This document shows, one piece after another, positions 1 to 6,638 of a stretch of DNA of 15,389 nucleotides (the first letter of the stretch is position 1; each line of letters begins with the position of its first letter). Below the pieces are notes generated by a model. That model was not told the DNA's origin. It saw only the letters and a program-made list of their open reading frames with translations, and searched no databases. Source of the DNA: CAYRGC01 sp964423795 (GTDB lineage: Bacteria > Patescibacteriota > Gracilibacteria > Peribacterales > Peribacteraceae). The stretch covers positions 1 through 15,389 of the forward strand of contig CAYRGC010000024.1 in NCBI GenBank assembly GCA_964423795.1, written 5' to 3'. The position numbers and the translations under genes were made by a program.

Positions 1-1009
1 CGACCGCCGGGTAGATGCCGAGCTACGCGATCTGGCGGGAGAGAACGATGAACGAGTCGAGGTGGCCGAAGGTCGTGGCGGGAGCCGGGTCGGTAAGGTC
101 GTCGGCGGGAACGAACACGGCCTGGACGGACGTGATGGAGCCCTTGTTGGTGGAGGCAATGCGTTCCTGGACCTGACCCATTTCGACGGCCAAGGTCGGC
201 TGGTACCCCACGGCGGACGGGATGCGTCCGAGGAGGGCGGAAAGCTCGGCGCCGGCCTGCGTGAAGCGGAAGATGTTGTCGATGAAGAGGAGAACGTCGC
301 GCTGCTCCTCGTCGCGGAAGTACTCGGCCATGGAGAGGCCGGTGAGGGCGACGCGCAGACGCGGCCCGGGCGGCTCGTTCATCTGACCGAAGACAAGGGC
401 CGTCTTCTCGAGCACTCCGGAATCCTTCATCTCGTAGTAGAGATCGTTGCCCTCGCGGGAACGCTCGCCGACGCCGGCGAACACGGAATAGCCGCCGTGT
501 TCGGCCGCGATGTTGCGGATGAGCTCTTTGACGATGACGGTCTTGCCGACTCCGGCGCCGCCGAACAGACCGACCTTGCCTCCCTTGAGGATCGGACAGA
601 TGAGGTCGACAACCTTGATGCCGGTCTCAAGCACTTCTGTTTCGGTGGACTGCTCATCGAAGGACGGAGCCGGGCGATGGATCGGATACTTCTTCTTGCT
701 TTTCACCTGCGGCATGCCGTCGATCGGGTCGCCGAGGACGTTGAACATGCGGCCGAGCGTCTCGGGACCGACGTTCACGGAGATCGGGGCGCCCGTGTTC
801 TCCACCGGCACGCCGCGCTTGAGGCCGTCGGTGGATCCCATCGCGACAGCGCGGACGAGACCGCCCTCCATGTGCTGCTGCACTTCGAGGGTAAGGCTCT
901 CTTTGCCGTTCTTCACGGTAAGCGCCGTGAAGAGGGGCGGCAGCTGCTCCGACTGGTCGAACTGGCAGTCGACGACGGCACCGATGACCTGGGCGATGGA
1001 TCCGGGCAT
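1..1009 (-). CDS. atpD: ATP synthase F1 subunit beta (partial, interrupted by in-frame TAG)
   Basis: Catalytic nucleotide-binding subunit of the F1 sector of the F-type ATP synthase; it makes ATP from ADP and phosphate on the cytoplasmic face of the membrane. Seen: N-terminal barrel (residues 1-75), Walker A GGAGVGKT at 150-157 with K156, the GER motif with E182 at 181-183, and the LLFIDNIFRFTQAG segment holding Walker B around 240-253. After residue 328 (...VLSRQIA) the frame meets TAG (plus-strand 23-25), then continues with LGIYPAV, the normal family sequence, to the window edge. The family has Glu or Ser here, so GAG or TCG to TAG by one base change would explain it. The full family length is about 460-480 residues, so about 130 C-terminal residues, including the DELSEED region, lie beyond the stop. 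No SD precedes the ATG, and atpG, the usual upstream neighbour, is absent. Identity is certain; whether the protein is intact is not. Confidence 0.95.
23..25 (-). other. Premature amber codon inside atpD
   Basis: The plus-strand triplet CTA reads TAG on the coding strand at codon 329. It sits between two stretches strongly conserved in F1 beta subunits (VLSRQIA before, LGIYPAV after). One substitution from GAG (Glu) or TCG (Ser) would create it. TAG also ends the nearby DedA gene (1262-1264), so general TAG reassignment is unlikely. A consensus error near a contig end, a strain variant, or a true nonsense mutation all remain possible. Confidence 0.9.
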
Positions 1010-1040
1010 GATAGTAAAAGGAGGATAAGCGCGGGTCTAT

Positions 1041-1062
1041 CACCCTGATCGTAGTCGAAGGG
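1041..1062. repeat. Degraded copy of dispersed palindrome CACCCTGA..TCGAAGGG
   Basis: CACCCTGATC-GTAG-TCGAAGGG matches the better copy at 8364-8386 (CACCCTGAGCTCGTCGAAGGGTG) in its outer parts, with changes in the centre and at the right end. Only CCCT/AGGG pair cleanly here. The motif type CCCTTCGAC..GCTCAGGGTG is a common intergenic palindrome in many bacterial genomes. Confidence 0.55.
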
Positions 1063-1121
1063 CTGACCTGCGGCCGCGACATCCTAAGGGATGGGTGGTA
1101 GGCATACAAGGCCCCACGAAA

Positions 1122-1142
1122 TGACCAAATCCCAAGGACCAA
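1122..1142. repeat. 7-bp tandem array, core NNNCCAA
   Basis: Three successive heptamers TGACCAA, ATCCCAA and GGACCAA share the CCAA ending, upstream of atpD on its coding strand. Degenerate, but exactly in 7-bp register. Confidence 0.55.
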
Positions 1143-1225
1143 GGGCCCTTCAGAAAGAGAACGCCGACTTTGCCGAATTCTCTGCGCCGTATTCGGTTCT
1201 CACCTAGAAAAAACTCCTTCCTCGG

Positions 1226-1253
1226 ACATTCGATATTCGTCATTCAACATTTA
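1226..1253. repeat. 7-bp tandem array, core NNATTCG
   Basis: Four heptamers ACATTCG, ATATTCG, TCATTCA and ACATTTA stand in exact register. They end 8 bp before the plus-strand coordinate of the DedA stop codon (1262), that is, immediately downstream of DedA. Confidence 0.65.
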
Positions 1254-1261
1254 TTCCACAA

Positions 1262-1900
1262 CTACCGCTTCTTCATCCGTGCCCTTAACGCATGAATGAC
1301 CGGCGGCAGCAGCGAAATGCCGATGATCGCGAAGATGACGAGCGTGAAGTTGTGCGCGACCGCTGGGATCGTGCCGAAGAAGTAACCGGCATAGACGAAC
1401 AGTCCCACCCATACGATGCCCCCGACGACGTTATAAAGGAAGAATTCGACGTAGGACATCTTCCCCGCGCCGGCGACGAACGGCGCGAGCGTCCGGATGA
1501 TCGGCATGAAGCGCGCGAAGATGATCGTCTTTCCGCCGTGCTTCTCGTAGAATTTCTCCGTGTTCGCGAGGTGTTCGCGATTGAGGAAGCGGTAGTTCTT
1601 CAGAAAGATCTTCTTGCCCAGATAGTGGCCGATGGCGTAGTTCACCGTGTCGCCGAGGATCGCCGCGACGGAGAGGATCACGAAGAGCAGGAAGGGATGC
1701 AGGGCGCCCTTCGCGGCGAAGGCGCCCGCGGCGAAGAGGAGCGAATCGCCAGGAAGAAACGGGGCCACCACAAGGCCTGTTTCCGCAAAGACGATCGCGA
1801 AGACGATGGCGTAGGTGAGAGCGCCGTAGTTCGCGATGATCTCCGCGAGATGCGTGTCGATGTGGAGGATGAAATCGACGAGGGTCGTGAGAAGCGACAT
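1262..1900 (-). CDS. DedA family membrane protein
   Basis: Predicted integral membrane protein of the DedA/SNARE-associated family, whose bacterial members help maintain proton motive force and lipid-carrier recycling. The substrate cannot be told from sequence. At 212 residues it has the usual family length. Seen: re-entrant-loop segment with E40 and the FLPGD motif (48-52), the YAIGHYLGKKIF segment (88-99), and the FARFMPIIRTLAPFVAGAG signature (128-146) with R130 and R136. Hydrophobic spans lie near 25-63, 70-92, 150-176 and 184-202, and the tail is basic (RARMKKR). The frame opens upstream to 1978, but those extra 26 codons run through a 7-bp tandem array, and family homology starts at MSLLTTL, so the ATG at 1900 is chosen. 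No SD is present (CATTCTCCC precedes the ATG). It ends in TAG. It may be read through from the S41 gene 100 bp upstream. Confidence 0.93.
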   Translation of the reverse strand: MSLLTTLVDFILHIDTHLAEIIANYGALTYAIVFAIVFAETGLVVAPFLPGDSLLFAAGAFAAKGALHPFLLFVILSVAAILGDTVNYAIGHYLGKKIFLKNYRFLNREHLANTEKFYEKHGGKTIIFARFMPIIRTLAPFVAGAGKMSYVEFFLYNVVGGIVWVGLFVYAGYFFGTIPAVAHNFTLVIFAIIGISLLPPVIHALRARMKKR

Positions 1901-1904
1901 GGGA

Positions 1905-1939
1905 GAATGAGGATTGCGGATTGCGAATGACGGATAAGA
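1905..1939. repeat. 7-bp tandem array abutting the DedA start
   Basis: Five heptamers in register: GAATGAG, GATTGCG, GATTGCG, AATGACG and GATAAGA. The array starts 5 bp upstream of the DedA ATG and fills its leader. On the DedA strand it reads as CATTCGCAATCCGCAATCC, related to the NNATTCG heptad on the other side of the gene. Looser copies with GAAT/GATT cores continue to about 1989. Confidence 0.7.
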
Positions 1940-1963
1940 GATGGCTTTCATGACTGGAATTTC

Positions 1964-1988
1964 GAATCGGAATGCCAATGTCCGATTC
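1964..1988. terminator. 8-bp perfect hairpin between the S41 protease and DedA genes
   Basis: GAATCGGA (1964-1971) and TCCGATTC (1981-1988) are perfect complements around a 9-base loop, 12 bases past the S41 stop. There is no T-run after it on the minus strand, so it may be a weak terminator, an RNA-processing site, or part of the neighbouring repeat array. Confidence 0.4.
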
Positions 1989-2000
1989 TCTACTCTTCAA

Positions 2001-3626
2001 TCATCGAAGGAGCTCCATGGCCTTGAGCATTTCCGCATCACGACCGGCGGAGGCGTCGACGAGCACGTCGGGCGTCACACCCTGGCCGTCGATCTTGCGG
2101 CTGAGGGGCGTGCGCCATTCGGCGACGGTGAACTTGAGGCTGGAATTGTCTCCGAAGGTCACCACCTGCTGGACGGTGCCTTTGCCGTACGTCTTCTGGC
2201 CGACGATCGTTCCGCGCTTCGCGTCCTGGAGGGCGCCCGCGACGATCTCGGAAGCGCTCGCGGATCCGTGGTTCACGAGCACGACGAGCTTCACCGCGGG
2301 ATCAATCGTGGGATCCTCGGTCGTCTTCTCGTCATACGAGCCGCTGCGCCCGGCGATGTTCGCGTACACGCTGCCCTTGGGAAGGAAATGCCCGACGACG
2401 ACGCCGGCGGCATGGAGGAGTCCTCCGGGGTTGTCGCGCAGATCCAGCACGATGCCGCGCGGATGCGCGGTGTCGATGCTCTTCATGTATTCGTCGAGCT
2501 TCGTATCCGTGGCCTGTCCGAACTGGACGATGCGGATGACGGCGATATCGCCCTGCTGGCTGATCTCCACCTCGGGCAACTGCACCGTGGCGCGCACGAC
2601 GCTCACGTCCATCTCCACGCCGTTACGGCGGATTTTGAGCTTGGCCGTGGATCCTTTGGGACCGCGGATGTAACCGACCGCGTCGTCGATGGAAAGGCCC
2701 CCAAGCGGCTTGCCGTCGACGGAGACGATCTCGTCTTTCGGCTGCAGGCCGGCTTTCTCGGCGGGCGACCCGTGGATCGGGGAGACGATGACGACGGCGT
2801 TATTCACGAGTTCGACCGTCGCGCCGATGCCTTCGATCTCGCCCTTGATCTGGTCGTTGAATCGCTCGGACGCCGCCGGGGGCATATACACGGTGTACGG
2901 ATCGTCGAGCGTCTCGACCATGCTCTGGATGGCCTTCGTGCCGGCCTTCGTGCCGTCGAGACGGTCCTTGTACAGATACTCGTCGTTGAGAAGCTGCCAG
3001 ACCTGGTTCATCGTGTCGGTCTTCACGGACGACGACGGGCGCTGAATATCCTGCGTGCGGACGCGGATCTTCTGGCCGGCGTCCTGCGCGATCTTGTCCA
3101 TGATGAGCTTGGCCTCACGGGTGCGCAGGGTTTTGCCGGAGCCGAAGATCCTGCCGTTATGGCGCATCCATCCCTGCTGGACGACGATCGCGACGGCGTC
3201 TTCCTGGAGTGTCCCCCGCACGTCGGAAAGCTTCGGGACGGTTGTGGTCGGATCGACGGTCTTGCCCGTGATCTTCGCGAGGACCACGGCGGCCTCGATG
3301 CGCGTGATACCCTTGCCGAGCTGCAGGTTCTCGCCGAAGAGGGCGAGGGCGCCCTTGCCGTGCGCGAGCGTCACGACCGCGAGATCGGAGGCGGCCACGC
3401 GCTTGTAGGGCAGCTTGGCATCGGGCTTCGGAAGGGGGAGGTTCAACGCCGAAACGACGGCCTTGAGGAAATCTCCCCGGCTGACGGGCACGTTGTCCGC
3501 GCCGCGCAGGTACTGCTCGGGCGCCGCCAAGGCGCCGATCGGCAGGAGGAAAACCCCGAGGACGACGGAAGCGACCGTGCGGCGGAGACGCGCACGGGAA
3601 AGAGCAGAAACGCGAATGGAGAGCAT
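2001..3626 (-). CDS. S41 family C-terminal processing peptidase with SLH-like region and PDZ domain
   Basis: Exported serine protease of the CtpA/CtpB/Prc family, which trims or degrades envelope proteins from exposed C-termini. From the ATG at 3626 it has 541 residues. Seen: an Arg-rich N-terminus and hydrophobic signal segment (about 8-35, ending GALAAP); two or three S-layer-homology-like stretches (about 40-180, e.g. GITRIEAAVVLAKITG); a PDZ domain (about 262-336, with SPAEKAGL and DEIVSVDG); and an S41 core with S457 in GSASASE, K482 in TYGKGTVQ and Q486. The Ser-Lys and Lys-Gln spacings (25 and 4) match CtpB. The frame could start at 3677, but that would overlap the upstream gene by 41 bp and put 17 polar residues before the signal, so 3626 is preferred. 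It follows the PrsW-like gene after 10 bp, so the two are probably co-transcribed. SLH domains could tether it to the wall or S-layer (inference). Confidence 0.93.
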   Translation of the reverse strand: MLSIRVSALSRARLRRTVASVVLGVFLLPIGALAAPEQYLRGADNVPVSRGDFLKAVVSALNLPLPKPDAKLPYKRVAASDLAVVTLAHGKGALALFGENLQLGKGITRIEAAVVLAKITGKTVDPTTTVPKLSDVRGTLQEDAVAIVVQQGWMRHNGRIFGSGKTLRTREAKLIMDKIAQDAGQKIRVRTQDIQRPSSSVKTDTMNQVWQLLNDEYLYKDRLDGTKAGTKAIQSMVETLDDPYTVYMPPAASERFNDQIKGEIEGIGATVELVNNAVVIVSPIHGSPAEKAGLQPKDEIVSVDGKPLGGLSIDDAVGYIRGPKGSTAKLKIRRNGVEMDVSVVRATVQLPEVEISQQGDIAVIRIVQFGQATDTKLDEYMKSIDTAHPRGIVLDLRDNPGGLLHAAGVVVGHFLPKGSVYANIAGRSGSYDEKTTEDPTIDPAVKLVVLVNHGSASASEIVAGALQDAKRGTIVGQKTYGKGTVQQVVTFGDNSSLKFTVAEWRTPLSRKIDGQGVTPDVLVDASAGRDAEMLKAMELLR

Positions 3627-3636
3627 GGACGAGACC

Positions 3637-4980
3637 TTACACCTCGCCCTCCCTGGTGACAAACGTGTCGGCGACAATCAGGCGGCCGTGTTCGGTGCGG
3701 TTGCCGCGGCTCCCGAGAAGCGTCGTGAGCACCAGGTACCCGCCGCCCACGTAAAGCAGGGTCGGGAACACCAGGAGCGCGACAAGATGCAGCGGCGATC
3801 CCGTCGGTGAGCCGAGAATGTCGCCGAGCGTGCGGGGGTTGCCCGGCAGCACGTCCGGCAGCGACACGAGGATGTTGCTGAAGGCGTGGAGCGCGGACGC
3901 GACCGTGAAGCCGATCAGCATCATCTCGCGCCGGAAGAGATCCTTGCGATCGACGCCGAAGAGATCGTGGAGCTCCTCGATGAACGGGAAGCGCCAGCCG
4001 TGGGCGCGCGAGTCGCGCAGCACGGGGTCCGCGAAGATCGCGAGGCCGAAGAAGTACGCGCAGACGCCCGTCGAGACGATGTGGACCATGCTCGTGAGGA
4101 TCGAGCGGCCGGCGACGTTCCCCAGGAACCCCACCCAATCCGGCTTGCCGGGATTGAAGAGGTACTCGCGGACGAAGCCGAGGAAGTACCCGCTGTTCGT
4201 GACGTTCTCCGCGAAGGCGAAGCCGATCGCGACGACGATGCCGAGCTGCACCGCGTCGTCCACGCTGCGGACGAGCGGCGTGCCGGCCTTCTTGAGGAAC
4301 CACAGCTTGCTGCCCTCCTCGATGAGCCCGACGATGAGGAACGACAGGAACATGCTCACGAGCGTCACGTGCAGCTGCGGCAGCGTGGGCCACTGCCCCA
4401 TCACGAAGGTCTGCGCGGAATTGCTGAAGTTCTCCGGGACGATGCGGAAGAGGAAGAAGTCCATCTGCACGCCGCGGCGCGCGAGCGCGTCGTAGAAGAG
4501 GATGGGCACCGTCGAGAGCATGCCCGCGAAGAACATGGTGAGGACCACGGACAGGCGCTCTCGGTGATACGGCAGGAACAGCAGACACCACACCACGGCA
4601 GGGATCACGGCGAAGCCGATGGCCAGGAAATGCGCGCTGCGCTCCTGGGCCGTCTCCGACAGGAGCATGTTGAAGAAGATCCAGAAGATGACGGTACCGA
4701 GCACCGTCGCCTTGGTGCGAGGTTCCCAATTGCCGAAGAGGAGACGCCAGACGAGGACGGCGAAGAGGACGCCCACCCCCATCACGAAGCCGTTGCTCCT
4801 CGCGGTCGATCCGAGCAGGGACCCGAGCGCGACGATGAGGCCTACCCCGACGAGAGACCCCAGGAGCACGCCGAAGGCGTAATGCGAGGGGCGGCCGCGG
4901 TAGCGGCTGACGAGATCCAGGCACACGAACGCGCCGATCCCGGAGAGGATGATCGCCGAACGCGAGAGGCTGTCGAACAT
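3637..4980 (-). CDS. PrsW-type intramembrane metalloprotease
   Basis: Polytopic membrane protein of the PrsW family (related to CAAX/Abi proteases). PrsW of Bacillus cleaves an anti-sigma factor at site 1. Seen in the 447 residues: about nine hydrophobic spans and the family motifs in order, namely EE..K at E221, E222 and K225; AFAEN with E258 and N259; SMVHIVSTG with H300; and ALHAFSN with H365 and N369. The N-terminal 190 residues, with four or five extra membrane spans, make it longer than classical PrsW. It heads the operon with the S41 protease 10 bp downstream; site-1 and C-terminal-processing proteases together suggest a stepwise envelope proteolysis or signalling pathway (inference). 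No anti-sigma or sigma gene is in the window. The start is supported by a promoter whose predicted start site lies about 10 bases upstream; no SD is seen. Confidence 0.85.
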   Translation of the reverse strand: MFDSLSRSAIILSGIGAFVCLDLVSRYRGRPSHYAFGVLLGSLVGVGLIVALGSLLGSTARSNGFVMGVGVLFAVLVWRLLFGNWEPRTKATVLGTVIFWIFFNMLLSETAQERSAHFLAIGFAVIPAVVWCLLFLPYHRERLSVVLTMFFAGMLSTVPILFYDALARRGVQMDFFLFRIVPENFSNSAQTFVMGQWPTLPQLHVTLVSMFLSFLIVGLIEEGSKLWFLKKAGTPLVRSVDDAVQLGIVVAIGFAFAENVTNSGYFLGFVREYLFNPGKPDWVGFLGNVAGRSILTSMVHIVSTGVCAYFFGLAIFADPVLRDSRAHGWRFPFIEELHDLFGVDRKDLFRREMMLIGFTVASALHAFSNILVSLPDVLPGNPRTLGDILGSPTGSPLHLVALLVFPTLLYVGGGYLVLTTLLGSRGNRTEHGRLIVADTFVTREGEV

Positions 4981-4997
4981 AGGTATTTGTTAAACAC

Positions 4998-5026
4998 AGT
5001 ATACCATATTTTTTGGCCTAAGACAA
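4998..5026 (-). promoter_or_regulatory. Sigma70-type promoter for the PrsW-S41 operon
   Basis: On the minus strand: -35 TTGTCT (4/6), 17-bp spacer, -10 TATACT (5/6) preceded by TGG, giving an extended -10 TGGTATACT. The predicted start of transcription (about 4991) leaves a leader of only about 10 bases before the ATG at 4980, too short for an SD. Confidence 0.75.
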
Positions 5027-5033
5027 AGCTAAA

Positions 5034-5098
5034 GTTACGGGTTACGGGTTACGGGTTACGAGGAATTCCCGCAACCCGTAACTCGAAACTCGCAACCG
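5034..5098. repeat. Inverted pair of 7-bp tandem arrays between divergent promoters
   Basis: Left arm: GTTACGG three times plus GTTACG (5034-5060). Right arm (5071-5098), read on the minus strand, is GTTGCGA, GTTTCGA, GTTACGG, GTTGCGG. The centre is GGAATTCC. Together they form a roughly 65-bp imperfect palindrome of heptamers between the divergent PrsW and GlyRS promoters. Confidence 0.8.
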
Positions 5099-5107
5099 TG
5101 CTATCCT
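5099..5107 (+). promoter_or_regulatory. Candidate extended -10 promoter for GlyRS
   Basis: TGC-TATCCT (-10 4/6) with the extended TGn. No clear -35 is present: the hexamer 17 bp upstream lies in the heptamer repeat. The predicted leader is about 24 bases, pyrimidine-rich (CTCTCCTCTTTCCCTCAC), and has no SD. Confidence 0.5.
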
Positions 5108-5137
5108 GCCGCTCCGAACCTCTCCTCTTTCCCTCAC

Positions 5138-6547
5138 ATGCCCGCCTCCTCCCTCGACCAACTCGTCTCCCTCTGCAAGCGCCGCGGATTCGTCTTTCCG
5201 GGATCGGAGATCTACGGTGGCCTCGCGAATACCTGGGATTACGGACCGCTGGGCGTGGAGCTCAAGAACCGGATCAAAAAGACGTGGTGGAAGACCTTCG
5301 TCCACAAGCGCCCGGACATGGTGGGTCTCGACGCCGCGATCCTCATGAACCCGCGGACCTGGGAAGCCTCCGGCCACGTGAGCAACTTCAACGATCCCCT
5401 CGTCGACTGCAAGAAGTGCAAGGAGCGCTTCCGCGGCGACAAGCTCCTCGAGGAGAAGCTCGGCGTGGAGGCCACGGCCGTCCTCAAGCTCGACCAGGTG
5501 CAGCCGATGCTCCTCGCCGAAAAGATCCCCTGCCCCAACTGCGGCGAGATCGCGTGGACCGAGGCCAAGAAGTTCAACCTCATGTTCAAGACGCAACAGG
5601 GCGTGATCGAGGGCGAGGGCACGGACATCTACCTCCGTCCCGAGACCGCGCAGGGCATCTTCGTGAACTTCAAGAACGTCACGGACACGATGCGCATGCG
5701 CCTTCCCTTCGGCGTCGCGCAGATCGGCAAGGCGTTCCGCAACGAGATCACCCCGGGCAACTTCACCTTCCGCACCCGCGAGTTCGAGCAGATGGAGATC
5801 GAATACTTCTTCGACCCCGAGAAGCAGAAGTGGGAGGACATCTACGCCGAATGGAAGAAGCAGAGCTGGGCCTTCATCACCGAGACCCTCGGCATCGCCC
5901 CGGAGAACCTGCGCTTCCGCGACCACGAGAAGGACGAGCTCTCGCACTACTCCCGCGGCACCGTGGACATCGAGTACAAGTTCCCCTGGGGCTTCGGCGA
6001 ACTCTGCGCCGCCGCGGCGTACCGCACGGACTACGACCTCTCGCAGCACGAGAAGTTCAGCAAGCAGGACCTGCACTACACCGATCCCGACGAGCCCACG
6101 CGCAAGATCGTGCCGCACGTCATGGAACCGTCCTTCGGTTCCGACCGCATCACGCTCGCGGTGATGCTCGACGCCTACACCGAAGAAAAGGTGAACGACG
6201 ACACGCGCACGGTGATGAAGTTCAAGCCGGGCGTCGCGCCGATCGACGTCGCGATCCTCCCGCTCAGCAAGAAGGAGCACCTCGTCGCGAAGGCGCAGGA
6301 GCTCTACAAGATGATCCTCGACAAGACGGACCTCGTCTGCGACTTCGACATCACGGGCTCGATCGGCAAGCGCTACCGCCGCCAGGACGAGATCGGCACG
6401 CCCAAGTGCGTCACGGTCGATTTCGGCACGCTCGGCGAGGACGCGGCCCAGGGCGAGAAGGACACCGTGACGATTCGGGACCGGGATACCTTGAAACAGG
6501 AGCGCCTGAGTATGAACGAGCTGGTATCAAGATTAGCTTCACTGTGA
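5138..6547 (+). CDS. glyS: Glycine--tRNA ligase, homodimeric (alpha2) type
   Basis: Class II aminoacyl-tRNA synthetase that charges tRNA-Gly with glycine in the cytoplasm. The 469 residues match the single-chain form (as in Thermus and Mycobacterium), not the two-gene glyQ/glyS alpha2-beta2 form. Seen: RRGFVFPGSEIYGG near the N-terminus with WDYGPLG (33-39); a zinc-binding pair CKKC (91-94) and CPNC (132-135); the glycine-site region YLRPETAQGIF (165-175); class II motif 2 at FRNEITPGNF (200-209) continuing to E220; motif 3 in EPSFGSDR (330-337); and a C-terminal anticodon-binding domain (about 365-469). Full length. It starts at an ATG with no SD and is transcribed away from the PrsW operon. 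Some annotators use glyQS or glyRS for this type. Confidence 0.97.
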   Translation: MPASSLDQLVSLCKRRGFVFPGSEIYGGLANTWDYGPLGVELKNRIKKTWWKTFVHKRPDMVGLDAAILMNPRTWEASGHVSNFNDPLVDCKKCKERFRGDKLLEEKLGVEATAVLKLDQVQPMLLAEKIPCPNCGEIAWTEAKKFNLMFKTQQGVIEGEGTDIYLRPETAQGIFVNFKNVTDTMRMRLPFGVAQIGKAFRNEITPGNFTFRTREFEQMEIEYFFDPEKQKWEDIYAEWKKQSWAFITETLGIAPENLRFRDHEKDELSHYSRGTVDIEYKFPWGFGELCAAAAYRTDYDLSQHEKFSKQDLHYTDPDEPTRKIVPHVMEPSFGSDRITLAVMLDAYTEEKVNDDTRTVMKFKPGVAPIDVAILPLSKKEHLVAKAQELYKMILDKTDLVCDFDITGSIGKRYRRQDEIGTPKCVTVDFGTLGEDAAQGEKDTVTIRDRDTLKQERLSMNELVSRLASL

Positions 6548-6568
6548 GCAAAACTGCTTGTTCAAAGT

Positions 6569-6597
6569 TGGACAAAATGAAATTTTTGTTCTATAAT
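6569..6597 (+). promoter_or_regulatory. Sigma70-type promoter for the orphan secreted protein
   Basis: -35 TGGACA (5/6), 17-bp spacer, -10 TATAAT (6/6), inside an AT-rich patch 22 bp after the GlyRS stop. Predicted leader about 35 bases, with SD AGGGGG at 6625-6630. Confidence 0.8.
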
Positions 6598-6638
6598 AAA
6601 AACACTCTCTGAACGCTCTTTGAAAGGGGGCCATCTTG

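Larger units (their letters stand above)
1010..1261. other. Intergenic region atpD-DedA with repeats
   Basis: 252 bp without a convincing gene. It holds a degraded copy of a dispersed palindrome (1041-1062) and two 7-bp-period tandem arrays (1122-1142 and 1226-1253). A reading frame at 1040-1243 on the minus strand is composed largely of these repeats and is not accepted as a gene. A GGAGG-like run at 1020-1024 is on the plus strand and has no start codon behind it. No convincing promoter for atpD was found. Confidence 0.6.

Noticed and set aside
23..25. TAG reassigned to an amino acid genome-wide
   Set aside because: DedA ends at TAG with further stops soon after and no conserved extension; the other genes end in TAA or TGA. 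Known CPR recoding concerns TGA, and the TGA stops here look normal.
1018..1026. SD-like AAAGGAGGA on the plus strand
   Set aside because: No start codon with a credible gene follows it; it lies antisense to the atpD leader and is probably chance.
1040..1243. 67-codon open frame on the minus strand between DedA and atpD
   Set aside because: Made largely of the 7-bp repeats and the dispersed palindrome; no SD, no promoter, no recognisable protein character.
1941..3659. 572-codon open frame on the plus strand
   Set aside because: Exact antisense shadow of the S41 protease, whose catalytic residues and domains are clear.
5034..5098. GTTACGG repeats as telomere-like or origin iterons
   Set aside because: There is no replication initiator gene and no AT-rich unwinding region of the usual kind, and similar arrays with other sequences occur at several gene borders.
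3886..6612. 908-codon open frame on the plus strand
   Set aside because: It runs antisense to the PrsW-like gene and then out of frame through GlyRS. Its product is Arg/Glu/Asp-rich low complexity, typical of shadows in high-GC DNA.
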